From assembly GCF_019798055.1 (NCBI RefSeq), contig NZ_JAHOPH010000007.1:1-64000 (forward strand): a stretch of DNA of 64,000 bases, given 5' to 3'. The position numbers were made by a program, and so were the translations under genes. The notes beneath the pieces are model-generated. The model was not told where the DNA came from. It did no database searches and worked only from the letters and a program-made list of their open reading frames with translations. The stretch is from Salsipaludibacter albus. GTDB lineage: Bacteria > Actinomycetota > Nitriliruptoria > Nitriliruptorales > Nitriliruptoraceae. Below, one piece after another: positions 34,343 through 42,115 of this stretch; the first letter of the stretch is position 1, and the number at the start of each line of letters is the position of its first letter.

Positions 34343-34409
34343 GTCGGCCGGTCCCGGTCCGTCTGCCCCGGTGAACGACGACCACGACCCATCGACGACG
34401 GGACGAACC

Positions 34410-34781
34410 ATGTTCGACACGACCAGGACGTTCAGCGGATTCGCGGTGCCCGACCTCGCCGCGGCGAAGCGGTTCTACAGCGAGACGCTGGGTGTGGAGG
34501 TTTCCGAGGAGGACGGCCTGCTGACCCTGCACCTGGGGCCGGACGGCATGGTGGTGGTGTATCCGAAGCCGGACCACGAGCCGGCCGTGTTCACCATCCT
34601 GAACTTCCCGGTGGACGACATCGACCGGGCGGTGGACGAGCTTGCCGAGCGGGGGGCGGCGTTCCTCCGCTACGACGGCTTCGACCAGGACGCGCGGGGG
34701 ATCTCGCGTGGCGAGGGGCCGCCGATCGCCTGGTTCACTGACCCGGCGGGCAACATCCTGTCGGTCCTCGAGGTCACCTGA
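34410..34781 (+). CDS. VOC-superfamily glyoxalase-like protein
   Basis: A 123-aa single-domain VOC protein: FSGFAVPDLAAAKRFYSETLGVEVSEED starts the fold and PIAWFTDPAGNILSVLEV ends it. Two such units make a metal or ligand site. Start ATG 34410 has only a weak site (GGGACG). It lies 67 bp behind TetR on the same strand and could be cotranscribed with it. Confidence 0.82.
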   Translation: MFDTTRTFSGFAVPDLAAAKRFYSETLGVEVSEEDGLLTLHLGPDGMVVVYPKPDHEPAVFTILNFPVDDIDRAVDELAERGAAFLRYDGFDQDARGISRGEGPPIAWFTDPAGNILSVLEVT

Positions 34782-34843
34782 TCCGCGCCTGGGCTGTGCT
34801 CGGGGCCGACGGCGACGTGCTCCGGGCCGGGACGCCGACCCGG

Positions 34844-35395
34844 TCAGGTGGCCGGCGGCTGGTCCAGCACGCCGTCCAGGGCCTGCGCCACCGCCTGCTC
34901 CTCGATCGACCCCGCAGCCAGGTCGAGCCCGTCGAGCAGGTCGACCAAGGCACGTTCCTCCCACGCGAGATGGCTGGTGAGGATGGCACCGAGCCCGTCC
35001 AGCTCGCGCTCGAACGCGGCCACGTCGTCGACCTGGTCGGCGTCCCATTCGGCCGCGAGTGCCTCGAGCCGGACGACGAGCGACGCGATGAAGTCGTGGT
35101 CCTGCACGAGCTTGTCGACCGTGTCGGCCAGGCCGGGGTCGACGTCGAGCAGGACCCGGAACATCCCGGCGTCCTCGCCCTCGTGGTGGGCCCGCAGCGC
35201 CCGGCAGAACGTGAGGCAGTGCGCCCGGGGCGTCATGCCCGCCGGCGTCGCGGGGCCGTCGCCGCGCACGGCGGCACGGAGGTCGTCGAGACGATCCCGC
35301 AACTCGTCGTGCACCTCGACCAGCTCGCGTCCGAACCGACGGACCCGGTCGTCGGCGTGGCCGGTCACCACGGGGCGACCGGATGGGTGGACCAA
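34844..35395 (-). CDS. Hemerythrin-like domain protein
   Basis: A ~183-aa four-helix-bundle protein with the di-iron ligand set of hemerythrin/HHE domains: VHDEL, HHEGED, VQDHDF and SHLAWEE. These bind O2, NO or iron and act in redox sensing. The start is uncertain: TTG 35395 gives the longest product without a strong ribosome-binding site, and internal GTG codons near 35370 are alternatives. It lies 13 bp downstream of the coiled-coil membrane protein, so the two are probably one transcript. Confidence 0.8.
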   Translation of the reverse strand: MVHPSGRPVVTGHADDRVRRFGRELVEVHDELRDRLDDLRAAVRGDGPATPAGMTPRAHCLTFCRALRAHHEGEDAGMFRVLLDVDPGLADTVDKLVQDHDFIASLVVRLEALAAEWDADQVDDVAAFERELDGLGAILTSHLAWEERALVDLLDGLDLAAGSIEEQAVAQALDGVLDQPPAT

Positions 35396-35408
35396 GGAGT
35401 CGCTGGGC

Positions 35409-35843
35409 TCACTGTGCGAGCGTCAACACGGCCCAGACCAGGCCCGTCAGGGTGAACATCGCCCCCAGCACGGCGAAGATCAGGAGCCGCTGTCCGTCGG
35501 CCATCTCCCGCCGCAGCTCGCCGCCCAGCGTGGCCACCTCGGTCCCGACGTCCGTTCGGAGGTCGGCCATCTCGGTCCGGAGATCGGTGCAGAAGTCAGC
35601 CATCTCGGTCTGGAGTTCGGCCATCCCGGTCCGGAGATCGGTGCGAAGGTCGGCCATCTCGGCGCGGACACCGGAGATCTGCGCGTCGACGCGGTGACCG
35701 AGGGCGTCGAGGTCCTGCTTCGTGGCGACGTCCGCCCATCCCACCGGTGGCAGCAGCTCCATGAGCGTTCCCGTGGCCTCGGGTCCCAGCGTGCGTTCGA
35801 GCTGTCCGTACAGCTCGTGCCGAGCCCGTTCGTCGACTGCCAT
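35409..35843 (-). CDS. Coiled-coil protein with C-terminal transmembrane helix
   Basis: A 144-aa protein. Residues 1-45 (ELYGQLERTLGPEATGTLMELLPPVGWADVATKQDLDALG) form a conserved helical head; residues 50-110 are an 11-residue-like repeat (LRTDLRTEMADLRTD) with strong heptad pattern and matching repeated DNA (GGTCCGGAGATCGGTG); residues 118-140 are a TM helix. Similar tail-anchored coiled coils resemble DUF1640 proteins. Start ATG 35843 has AGGGTGG upstream. It precedes the hemerythrin gene by 13 bp. Confidence 0.7.
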   Translation of the reverse strand: MAVDERARHELYGQLERTLGPEATGTLMELLPPVGWADVATKQDLDALGHRVDAQISGVRAEMADLRTDLRTGMAELQTEMADFCTDLRTEMADLRTDVGTEVATLGGELRREMADGQRLLIFAVLGAMFTLTGLVWAVLTLAQ

Positions 35844-36010
35844 GATGCCACCCTGCTGACGGGAATGCCCCGAGGGTGCCACGCCCGTGCCGGAGTCCTG
35901 CCCACCGTCCCGTCGCGTGTGGACGAACGGATCCCACGGCACGTCGACCCCGTTGACAGGTGGGCCGGGGCGCGCGATCGTGCAGCGAGGGCGACCGACG
36001 GAGGCGACCC

Positions 36011-36391
36011 ATGGTCGAGTTGAACCACACGATCGTGCACGTGCGCGACAAGCAGGCATCGGCGCGGTTCTACACCGAGCTGCTCGGGCTGGACGACCCG
36101 GTCCCGTTCGGCCCGTTCCTGGTGGTCGAGGTGGCCAACGGCGTGTCGCTGGACTTCGCCGACGACCACGGCGAGGTCCACGCGCAGCACTACGCCTTCC
36201 TGGTCAGCGAGGACGAGTTCGACGAGGTGTTCGGACGGATCGTCGACCGAGGCCTGGACCACTGGGCCGACCCGGGCAAGCGCCGGCCGGGCCAGATCAA
36301 CCGCCACGACGGTGGCCGCGGCGTCTACTGGGACGACCCCGACGGCCACGTCCTCGAGATCATCACCCGCCCCTACGGCAGCGGCCCCTGA
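36011..36391 (+). CDS. VOC-superfamily dioxygenase-like protein
   Basis: A 126-aa VOC protein: LNHTIVHVRDKQASARFYTELLGLDDP, AQHYAFLVSEDEFDEVFGRI and RGVYWDDPDGHVLEIITRPYG. Candidate metal ligands are His6, His in QHYAF and Glu in LEIITRP, the type I extradiol dioxygenase/fosfomycin-resistance pattern. Start ATG 36011 has GGAGGCGACCC before it. It is divergent from the coiled-coil gene. Confidence 0.85.
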   Translation: MVELNHTIVHVRDKQASARFYTELLGLDDPVPFGPFLVVEVANGVSLDFADDHGEVHAQHYAFLVSEDEFDEVFGRIVDRGLDHWADPGKRRPGQINRHDGGRGVYWDDPDGHVLEIITRPYGSGP

Positions 36392-36414
36392 CCCGACACC
36401 CCGGCCCGGCGTCG

Positions 36415-36858
36415 TCAGGAATCCAGGTCGAGCTGGGCCACGGGCTCGGCGCGGCCGCGGCTGGTGGCGGTGAGGACGACCGGCTCGTCGGCACACATCG
36501 TGACCTCCAGGAGGGCCTGCTCGCCGGCGGGGACCGCCACGGCCGACGGCTGAACCGTCGCGTCGCCGGGCGTCACCTCGATCTCGTAGTGGTCGTCGGC
36601 GGTGCCCACGTTGCGGAGTTCGACGTCGGCGACGACGCACCCGTCCTCTTCCCGCACGTCGACCGGGCCGTCCAACAACGCATCGTGGTCGCCGGTGAGG
36701 ACCCCGAGTTCGGACGCCTCCTCGAGCGAGATGCCCTCGGTGCCCGTTGTGATGGAGGAAGTGGGTGTGGGTGACGGCAGCACATCGGGCGTCGAAGCGC
36801 AGGCCGCAACGAGGAGCACTGCGACGACGATGCCCGTGGCGCGGTGGCGTCGGACCAT
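36415..36858 (-). CDS. Small lipoprotein with beta-sandwich-like domain
   Basis: A 147-aa precursor. It has a Lys/Arg-rich start, hydrophobic core GIVVAVLLVA and lipobox V-A-A-C. A Thr/Pro linker precedes a region of beta strands (CVVADVELRNVGTADDHYEIEV, LLEVTMCADEPVVLTA) resembling Ig-like or FxLYD domains. It is probably exposed on the outer side of the membrane. GGGGAGG precedes ATG 36858. Function unknown. Confidence 0.7.
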   Translation of the reverse strand: MVRRHRATGIVVAVLLVAACASTPDVLPSPTPTSSITTGTEGISLEEASELGVLTGDHDALLDGPVDVREEDGCVVADVELRNVGTADDHYEIEVTPGDATVQPSAVAVPAGEQALLEVTMCADEPVVLTATSRGRAEPVAQLDLDS

Positions 36859-37000
36859 GCTGGCCTCCCCGTCGTGGACAGCCCGTTCCCACCCGCCGCT
36901 GGGGGTGGTGCGGACCGTGCCCCGTCCGACGCGCGGACACGGCGAATGGTTGCGGGGTGCTGTCCGTTCTGCAGGAGGGTCGTCGGCTGCGAGGGGCGGC

Positions 37001-37028
37001 GCGGGCATGACGTCGTCGTCACGCCCGC
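37001..37028 (-). terminator. Terminator-like hairpin after the M14 gene
   Basis: GCGGGCATGACG (37001-37012) and CGTCACGCCCGC (37017-37028) pair at 11 of 12 positions around a 4-nt loop, 21 bp downstream of the M14 stop codon. Confidence 0.5.
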
Positions 37029-37048
37029 GCGCCCGCTTCAGTCCGACC

Positions 37049-38704
37049 TCACCAGTACTTGGGCAGCAGGTAGAAGTCGTCCGGGTCCAGGTCGTCGATC
37101 GACCCGTCCGCCATCCGCTCGGCGACACCGAACAGGCCTGCCTCCACGATCTGGGTCAGCTGGCCCATCTTCTTCTGGCCCCACGAGTTCGACTGGCCCC
37201 GCACCTCGAACAGCACGGTCGCCGACCCGTTCAGCGCGAACGCCGATCGTGCCTGCCCGGCGTAGTCCCGGTCGAACGAGTAGCCGTCCGCGGTCTGCGG
37301 GTGCAGGTACTGCGCGACGCCACCGTAGAACGGCGACGACTCGGCCTGGCCGTGGCCGGCGTGGTCCTGGATCCCCAGCGCGGCCGCGAGTGCGGCACGC
37401 TTCGAGGCGTCCTGGTCCAGCAGTGGGTACTCGGCGTAGCGGGGGTTGCCCGCGGCGTCGGAGCCCAGCGGCGGGTGGTCCAGCGCGACCGTGACGTACT
37501 GGCCCAGGTTGCTCTCGATGCTGACCGTCGCCGGCAGCCCGTCCTTCAATGCCTCGCCCGCGTCCTGGCCGATCTGCACGGCCGGGATGGTGATGGTGTC
37601 GTCGTTGCCACCGAGGTTGGTGGGCAGTCCCGGACGGTCGTTGACGACGATGACGCCGATCGCGCCCGCCGCCTGGGCGTTGGCGACCTTGGTGGTGAAG
37701 CCGCAGGTCCCGCGGTCGACCACGGCGATCGAGCCGGCCGGGAAGTCGACCAGCGGTCCGCAGGCCTCGGTGGGCGCGGCGCTGCCATCGTCGGCCAGCA
37801 CGGCGTCACCGCTGATCCCCTGCTTGGTCGGGTCGGGTCCGAACGACGCACCGGCGACCTCGTAGATGCCGGCTGCCGACGAAGGCTCGTCGACGGTGAC
37901 CAGGGCAGGGAACTCGTCGTTGACCTGGTCGCACGGGCCCTTGTGGTGCAGGTCGAGGTAGGTGTCGACGATCCCGAACTCCTCGGTCAGGTCGACGTAG
38001 AGGTCGCGCAGGGCACGGGCCTCGGGGGTGATGTAGAAGCCGGCCAGCTCCTGCTCACCGGGCATGTCGGCCTGGTCGGGCTCGTAGGTCAGGTCCGCGG
38101 CGAAGTCGCGGTTGACGTCGAAGCCCTGGTTGAACGCGCTGTAGTACCAGGCGTCCGGCTGGGCGTCGAAGCCGTAGTCCTCCATGACCTCCGACCACGG
38201 GTAGTCACTCTGGCGACGGTTCAGCTCGCCACCGTCGGGGTTGAACTTCGGGACGGCGACGATGGTGACGCCCTCGAGCAGTTCCTCGACCTCGGCGTTG
38301 CCACCGGAGGCCACGGTCCGCAGCATCTGCAGCAGCGCCTCGGTGCCGGTCTTCTCGTTGCCGTGGATCTCGCTGGTGACCAGCATCACGCGGTCACCGG
38401 TGCCGACCCGGGCGGACCAGATCTCGCGCCCGCGGTTGGAGTGGCCGATCACCTCGACGTCGACCCGGCCCTTGCTGTTGGCGTCGAGCGTCGCGAGCTT
38501 CTTGCCGAGCTCTTCGTGGCTGGTCCAGCCCGCGGCGGACGGGTCGTCGAGGTTGCCGCAGGCCGAGTTGGGACTGTCGGCCACCGCGTCGGTGGCACTG
38601 GTGAGGGTGACGAGGGTGGCCAGCATGGCCAGCACCAGCGGGATGGCGATGCGCCTGGCTCGTCGGGGCACGGTGGGGTGCACGGTGGAAACGGTCGTCT
38701 TCAT
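37049..38704 (-). CDS. Secreted M14 zinc carboxypeptidase with inserted PA domain
   Basis: A 551-aa precursor. A signal peptide (residues 1-43) ends near A-V-A-D. The M14 catalytic fold has SEIHGNEKTG (Zn ligands H114, E117), LHHKG (third Zn ligand) and VLFEVRGQ (catalytic Glu500). Between them, residues ~300-395 carry a protease-associated insert (GSIAVVDRGTCGFTTKVANAQAAGAIGVIVVNDRPG), so the catalytic domain is interrupted. It acts outside the cell, removing C-terminal residues from peptides or cell-wall peptides. ATG 38704 is behind GAGGAG. A sigma-70-like promoter and palindrome lie upstream. Confidence 0.87.
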   Translation of the reverse strand: MKTTVSTVHPTVPRRARRIAIPLVLAMLATLVTLTSATDAVADSPNSACGNLDDPSAAGWTSHEELGKKLATLDANSKGRVDVEVIGHSNRGREIWSARVGTGDRVMLVTSEIHGNEKTGTEALLQMLRTVASGGNAEVEELLEGVTIVAVPKFNPDGGELNRRQSDYPWSEVMEDYGFDAQPDAWYYSAFNQGFDVNRDFAADLTYEPDQADMPGEQELAGFYITPEARALRDLYVDLTEEFGIVDTYLDLHHKGPCDQVNDEFPALVTVDEPSSAAGIYEVAGASFGPDPTKQGISGDAVLADDGSAAPTEACGPLVDFPAGSIAVVDRGTCGFTTKVANAQAAGAIGVIVVNDRPGLPTNLGGNDDTITIPAVQIGQDAGEALKDGLPATVSIESNLGQYVTVALDHPPLGSDAAGNPRYAEYPLLDQDASKRAALAAALGIQDHAGHGQAESSPFYGGVAQYLHPQTADGYSFDRDYAGQARSAFALNGSATVLFEVRGQSNSWGQKKMGQLTQIVEAGLFGVAERMADGSIDDLDPDDFYLLPKYW

Positions 38705-38776
38705 GGGGGGAGAGCTCCTCGTGGGGGGTGTGATCTGCGCGATCACCGGGGAGCCGCCGGAGTGGCGACGCTGTCG

Positions 38777-38811
38777 ACGCTAGCCAGGTGGTGTTTGCCC
38801 GTGTCAAACAC
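38777..38811 (-). promoter_or_regulatory. Promoter and palindrome of the M14 gene
   Basis: On the minus strand TTGACA (38807-38802) and TAGCGT (38782-38777) are spaced 19 bp, 73 bp before the start codon. The -35 is embedded in GTGTTTG-N7-CAAACAC (38791-38811), a perfect 7-bp inverted repeat that may bind a repressor. Confidence 0.5.
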
Positions 38812-38915
38812 CGAGTCGGATTGGCCGGAACCCGTCCGAAGTCGTGCGCCCTGCGCGCCTGGGCGTCGGCTGGTCGGGGCCCGAGGTCTCGTCTTCGACG
38901 GTCCTCCGCACACGA

Positions 38916-38948
38916 ACGCCGCCCGCTGCGGACGGCAGCGGGCGGCGT
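38916..38948 (-). terminator. Strong terminator hairpin
   Basis: ACGCCGCCCGCTGC and GCAGCGGGCGGCGT are perfect 14-bp complements (38916-38929, 38935-38948) with a 5-nt loop, 24 bp beyond the stop of the secreted protein gene. On the minus strand it is followed by TCGTGTG. It isolates that gene from the downstream M14 gene. Confidence 0.7.
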
Positions 38949-38971
38949 GTTGCGTGGTCAGGCGTGCGGGG

Positions 38972-39778
38972 TCAGCTGGCCTCGCTGACCTGGTCCGCGA
39001 TGCACTGACCCTGGTTGCGGTAGGTGCCCTCGGCGAACGCGGTCTCCCAGCCGCCGTCCTTGCACGTCTCGGCCGTCACCTCGAAGTCGTAGGTGGTGTC
39101 GTTGAAGGTGAAGCCGTCCACGGCCGCGGTCAGTCCCGGGTTGCCCGAGCCCTGGCCGATGCCGATGCGCAGCACCTCCATGTCCGGGTTCGCGTCGAGG
39201 TAGGTCTGCAGCGACACGAACGAGTACGCGTCGACGCTGCCGACGGCGCGGGTGGACCACCACGTGGCCTGGCCGTCGTCGAAGGCGTCGAGGAAGACCC
39301 ACTCGTCGGACGCGATCGGGTCGGCCACCGGGTAGCCGTTGTAGGTCGGCTCGAAGACCATCGTCGCGAAGCCACCGTCCTCCAGCGTGCCGCCGTTGAA
39401 GTCGACGATCATCTGGATCGACGGGGTGAGGTGGTCAGCCGCGGTCGAGTCGGCGTCACGGAAGACGTGGTAGGAGATGTCGGTGATCGCGTCCGCGTCG
39501 ACGGGCTCGGCGAGGTTCAACAGGGTCGCTGCCTTGTCACCGCTCTCGGGTGTCCGCAGCACGACCGAGTCCTGGCCGAAGCCGTCCGGGGCCCCGAACT
39601 CGTCGTCGATGACCGGCGTGCCGTCGGAGGTGGCATCCGTGGCCCACTCCCCGGCGTCGACGTAGGGTTCCGCGCCGATGTCGTCGACCTGCTCGACGGT
39701 GGCGGCGCTGGCCGTTCCGGCCAGTGCGAGGGTTGCGGCGACCGCGATGCCGGTCGTGAATGTCGTCTTGGTGCGCAA
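38972..39778 (-). CDS. Secreted protein of unknown family
   Basis: A 268-aa precursor with a clear signal peptide (TFTTGIAVAATLALAGTASA, cleavage after A-S-A). The mature protein is acidic, aromatic-rich and beta-strand-like with few Lys, and has two Cys residues near its end (ETCKDGG, GQCIAD) that could form a disulfide. The segment TYNGYPVADPIASDEWVFLD resembles extracellular carbohydrate- or cell-wall-binding beta sandwiches, but no family is recognised. TTG 39778 is the inferred start, with AAGGA upstream. It is followed by a strong terminator. Confidence 0.7.
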   Translation of the reverse strand: MRTKTTFTTGIAVAATLALAGTASAATVEQVDDIGAEPYVDAGEWATDATSDGTPVIDDEFGAPDGFGQDSVVLRTPESGDKAATLLNLAEPVDADAITDISYHVFRDADSTAADHLTPSIQMIVDFNGGTLEDGGFATMVFEPTYNGYPVADPIASDEWVFLDAFDDGQATWWSTRAVGSVDAYSFVSLQTYLDANPDMEVLRIGIGQGSGNPGLTAAVDGFTFNDTTYDFEVTAETCKDGGWETAFAEGTYRNQGQCIADQVSEAS

Positions 39779-39912
39779 AGCGTGTGTCCTTGCTTCGAGT
39801 GTCGAGGCGCAGGGGTGACCGATCAACGATCACGACCCCCGTTGTGCCCCAGGTCGGATGCGGGCGACTGCGCGTGCCGGGTTGCGACACGCGGCGCTGC
39901 CCGCTCCTTCCA

Positions 39913-39942
39913 TGCGTATCGATCCCCTCGACGTCCTGTCAA
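39913..39942 (-). promoter_or_regulatory. Sigma-70-like promoter of the secreted protein gene
   Basis: Minus-strand TTGACA (39942-39937) and TACGCA (39918-39913) are 18 bp apart, upstream of the secreted protein gene, implying a ~130-nt leader. Confidence 0.4.
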
Positions 39943-39970
39943 GCACCGACGGTGGTCCCTGCCCCGACCG

Positions 39971-40507
39971 TCAGCGGAGGACGCCGTGGGGGTCATCGAC
40001 GACGATCGACGACGAGACCTTGTCGCAGACCGTCTGGTTGCGCCGGTCCCACAGCGGCATGAAGACGAGGATGAAGAACGTGAAGAGGAAGGCGAACCCC
40101 TGGATGATCGAGCCAACGATCCCGCGCATGAAGACCATCTGGGCCCAGCCGAGCGGGCGGAGGGTCTGCTGCGAGATCACCCGCATCCCCAGCAGCTGTC
40201 GGGCCGGCGTCTGGCCTCCCCCGGCCACGATCGCACCCCAGATCAGCCACCCGATCCCCAGGGTGACGAAGCTCAGCAGGCCGTCGAGGAGGTAGGACAC
40301 GAACTTCTTGCCGACCGAGGTGAGGTGGGTGCCCGCCGGGACGACGACATTTCGGTCGGCCGGAGCCGGCGCGACGAGCGGCGCCCGTGGGGCCGGGACG
40401 ACGGCGGCGTCCTGGCGCACCGGCGGCATGGGCTGGGTTGCCGACGCCGGCGGTGGGGGCGCGGGCTGGCCCTGCCACGGAGGACCGGGCGGTTGGCTGT
40501 TGGTCAC
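39971..40507 (-). CDS. RDD-family membrane protein
   Basis: A 178-aa protein with a Pro-rich cytoplasmic N-terminus (residues 1-55) and an RDD domain of three TM helices. The RDD signature is visible in modified form: LLDGLLSFVTLG (D in the first helix), TPARQLLGMRVI and RRNQTVCDKVSSSIVV (conserved D). RDD proteins are small membrane proteins of uncertain transport function. It is the next gene upstream, on the same strand, of the secreted protein. Confidence 0.8.
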   Translation of the reverse strand: MTNSQPPGPPWQGQPAPPPPASATQPMPPVRQDAAVVPAPRAPLVAPAPADRNVVVPAGTHLTSVGKKFVSYLLDGLLSFVTLGIGWLIWGAIVAGGGQTPARQLLGMRVISQQTLRPLGWAQMVFMRGIVGSIIQGFAFLFTFFILVFMPLWDRRNQTVCDKVSSSIVVDDPHGVLR

Positions 40508-40640
40508 GAGTGACTCCTCTGCCCCGGCTGCGCCGACACGACGTCGGACGACGGCGTGACCCTAGACGCCAGCCGACCCGTCTTCACCGGAACCGCGTCC
40601 CGGTCGCGCCGGATCCGTGTCCCGTCCGACCGCCAGGTCC

Positions 40641-41957
40641 TCACGACGAGTAGCTGAACTCGTCGACCACCGACCCACCAGCATCACGAAGCGTGGCGGT
40701 GTCGCCTCCCGAGTTGTTCCAGATCGCCTGGCCAGCTCCCTCGAAGTAGGCCGCTTCGCTGTCGTCACCCGGCCCGGTGTGAACCCTGAGTGCGCCACCT
40801 GGCGGGATGCGATAGCCCTGCGGGATGGTGATGCGATGGTCCTTGAGGTCCGTGACGCTCCAGCCGCCGACGTCGACCACGTTCGAGGAGTTGTTCTGGA
40901 TCACCACGTGCTCGCTGGTGTTGCGTTCGACGTCGTTTCCGGGTCCATCCCATTCAACCCTGGCAATGACGACTTCCGCGTCATGCTCCGGGCCGGTCCC
41001 GCCAGTGCTCCCTTGGTCGCGCGGCGACGGCGAGTCGTCCCCCGCCTTCGTGCCGTCCTCGCAGTCGCGCCCCCAGAGCCCTCGCGACGTCTCCCGGGCC
41101 GTGCGCTGGGCCGACCGGAAGTCCCCGACATGCGCCACGTTCGGGGGAAATGTGGCCAACTGGGCGAATCCTCGCGCCACCATGGCTTCATTGACGAACA
41201 GGTCGTCCGAGGCTCGGTAGAGGTAGACAAGGGGACGGTCGTACTGGTCGGTCCGTTCGACGTCGTACTCGATCCAAACCTCCGCGCCGGGCGGCACCAG
41301 TTCGGCCAGGGCCGCACTTGCCTCCGGCCCGAAACACTCGACCGGCCTCCCGGGCGCGACCGTCTCGGGTGTGTCGATCCCGATGAGCCGCGCTCGTTCT
41401 GGCAGTCCGGCGAGGTAGAGGGTGTCCCCGTCCACGATTCGCTCCACGGTCGTGCGATCCCGAGGCTGTTCGGACTGCTCGCGCGGGGAGGGCGACGTCG
41501 AGGGCGACTCAGCCAATGGCGAGCGCGACCTGGCACGAGGCGATGGAGTGGTGGTCGTCCCATCCGCCGTCGACGACGGCGGCGGCGTCATCGAGGGAGT
41601 AGGAGCCACCGTCTGCGGGGGTTCGGCTTGTCTGGTCGCTTCCGGCGGACGCTCCATGGAAGTCGACGGCGTCATGGAATCGGTCGCCTCGACCGCGGAA
41701 GGTGGCGGGGGCGGGTCTTGGCCGGACATGGCCGCACCGGCCACGCCCACACCGACAAGGGCCGCGAGCGCAGCCGCACCGACACCCACCGGGCCCCGGG
41801 CTCGGGCGATGAGCCACCAGGCGGGGAGGATCCACCATCCCACCAGCCACGCGAATACCTGCACCCACGTCGGCAAGCGACGGAACCACGTCCAGGAACG
41901 GCTCGCGACGACGGGCCACCCTCGACGGATGTCGGGGGCTGGCGGGACTCGTGACAT
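40641..41957 (-). CDS. Membrane thermonuclease with C-terminal lamin-tail domain
   Basis: A 438-aa protein with the same plan as the TNase at 5506-6348, plus an extra domain. Residues ~25-75 hold hydrophobic segments (VFAWLVGWWILPAWWLIA, VGVGAAALAALVGVGVAGA), followed by a long Ser/Thr/Pro linker and the SNase-like domain (VDGDTLYLAG, RARLIGIDTPE, YDRPLVYLY, VNEAMVARGFAQL). Residues ~335-438 form a lamin-tail (LTD) domain: ARVEWDGPGNDVERNTSEHVVIQNNSS, VGGWSVTDL, YRIPPGGALRVHTG. It probably hydrolyses extracellular nucleic acid and the LTD tethers it. GAGGTG precedes ATG 41957. Codon usage is less GC-extreme than in the first copy. Confidence 0.85.
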   Translation of the reverse strand: MSRVPPAPDIRRGWPVVASRSWTWFRRLPTWVQVFAWLVGWWILPAWWLIARARGPVGVGAAALAALVGVGVAGAAMSGQDPPPPPSAVEATDSMTPSTSMERPPEATRQAEPPQTVAPTPSMTPPPSSTADGTTTTPSPRARSRSPLAESPSTSPSPREQSEQPRDRTTVERIVDGDTLYLAGLPERARLIGIDTPETVAPGRPVECFGPEASAALAELVPPGAEVWIEYDVERTDQYDRPLVYLYRASDDLFVNEAMVARGFAQLATFPPNVAHVGDFRSAQRTARETSRGLWGRDCEDGTKAGDDSPSPRDQGSTGGTGPEHDAEVVIARVEWDGPGNDVERNTSEHVVIQNNSSNVVDVGGWSVTDLKDHRITIPQGYRIPPGGALRVHTGPGDDSEAAYFEGAGQAIWNNSGGDTATLRDAGGSVVDEFSYSS

Positions 41958-42064
41958 TGCATTCACCTCGAATCCAGCATGATGAAGGGAGACGTGTGCC
42001 CGCGTGGGTCTCCCGTCCTTCGACCGTAGGACTCGGTACCCAGCATGCCGACCCGTCGGAATCT

Positions 42065-42080
42065 TGCGACTGCAGTCGCA
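42065..42080. promoter_or_regulatory. 16-bp palindrome in the divergent promoter of the TNase/helicase genes
   Basis: TGCGACTG-CAGTCGCA is a perfect 16-bp palindrome, 36 bp before the helicase ATG and 108 bp before the thermonuclease start. It may be an operator controlling both genes. Confidence 0.6.
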
Positions 42081-42115
42081 CTCGCTCGCAAGGCTTGCCT
42101 GGCAACCTGGCGACC

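Noticed and set aside
36602-40513. An open frame of 1303 codons on the plus strand
   Set aside because: It spans several intergenic regions and runs antisense to the lipoprotein, M14, secreted-protein and RDD genes, all of which show clear family features or signal peptides.
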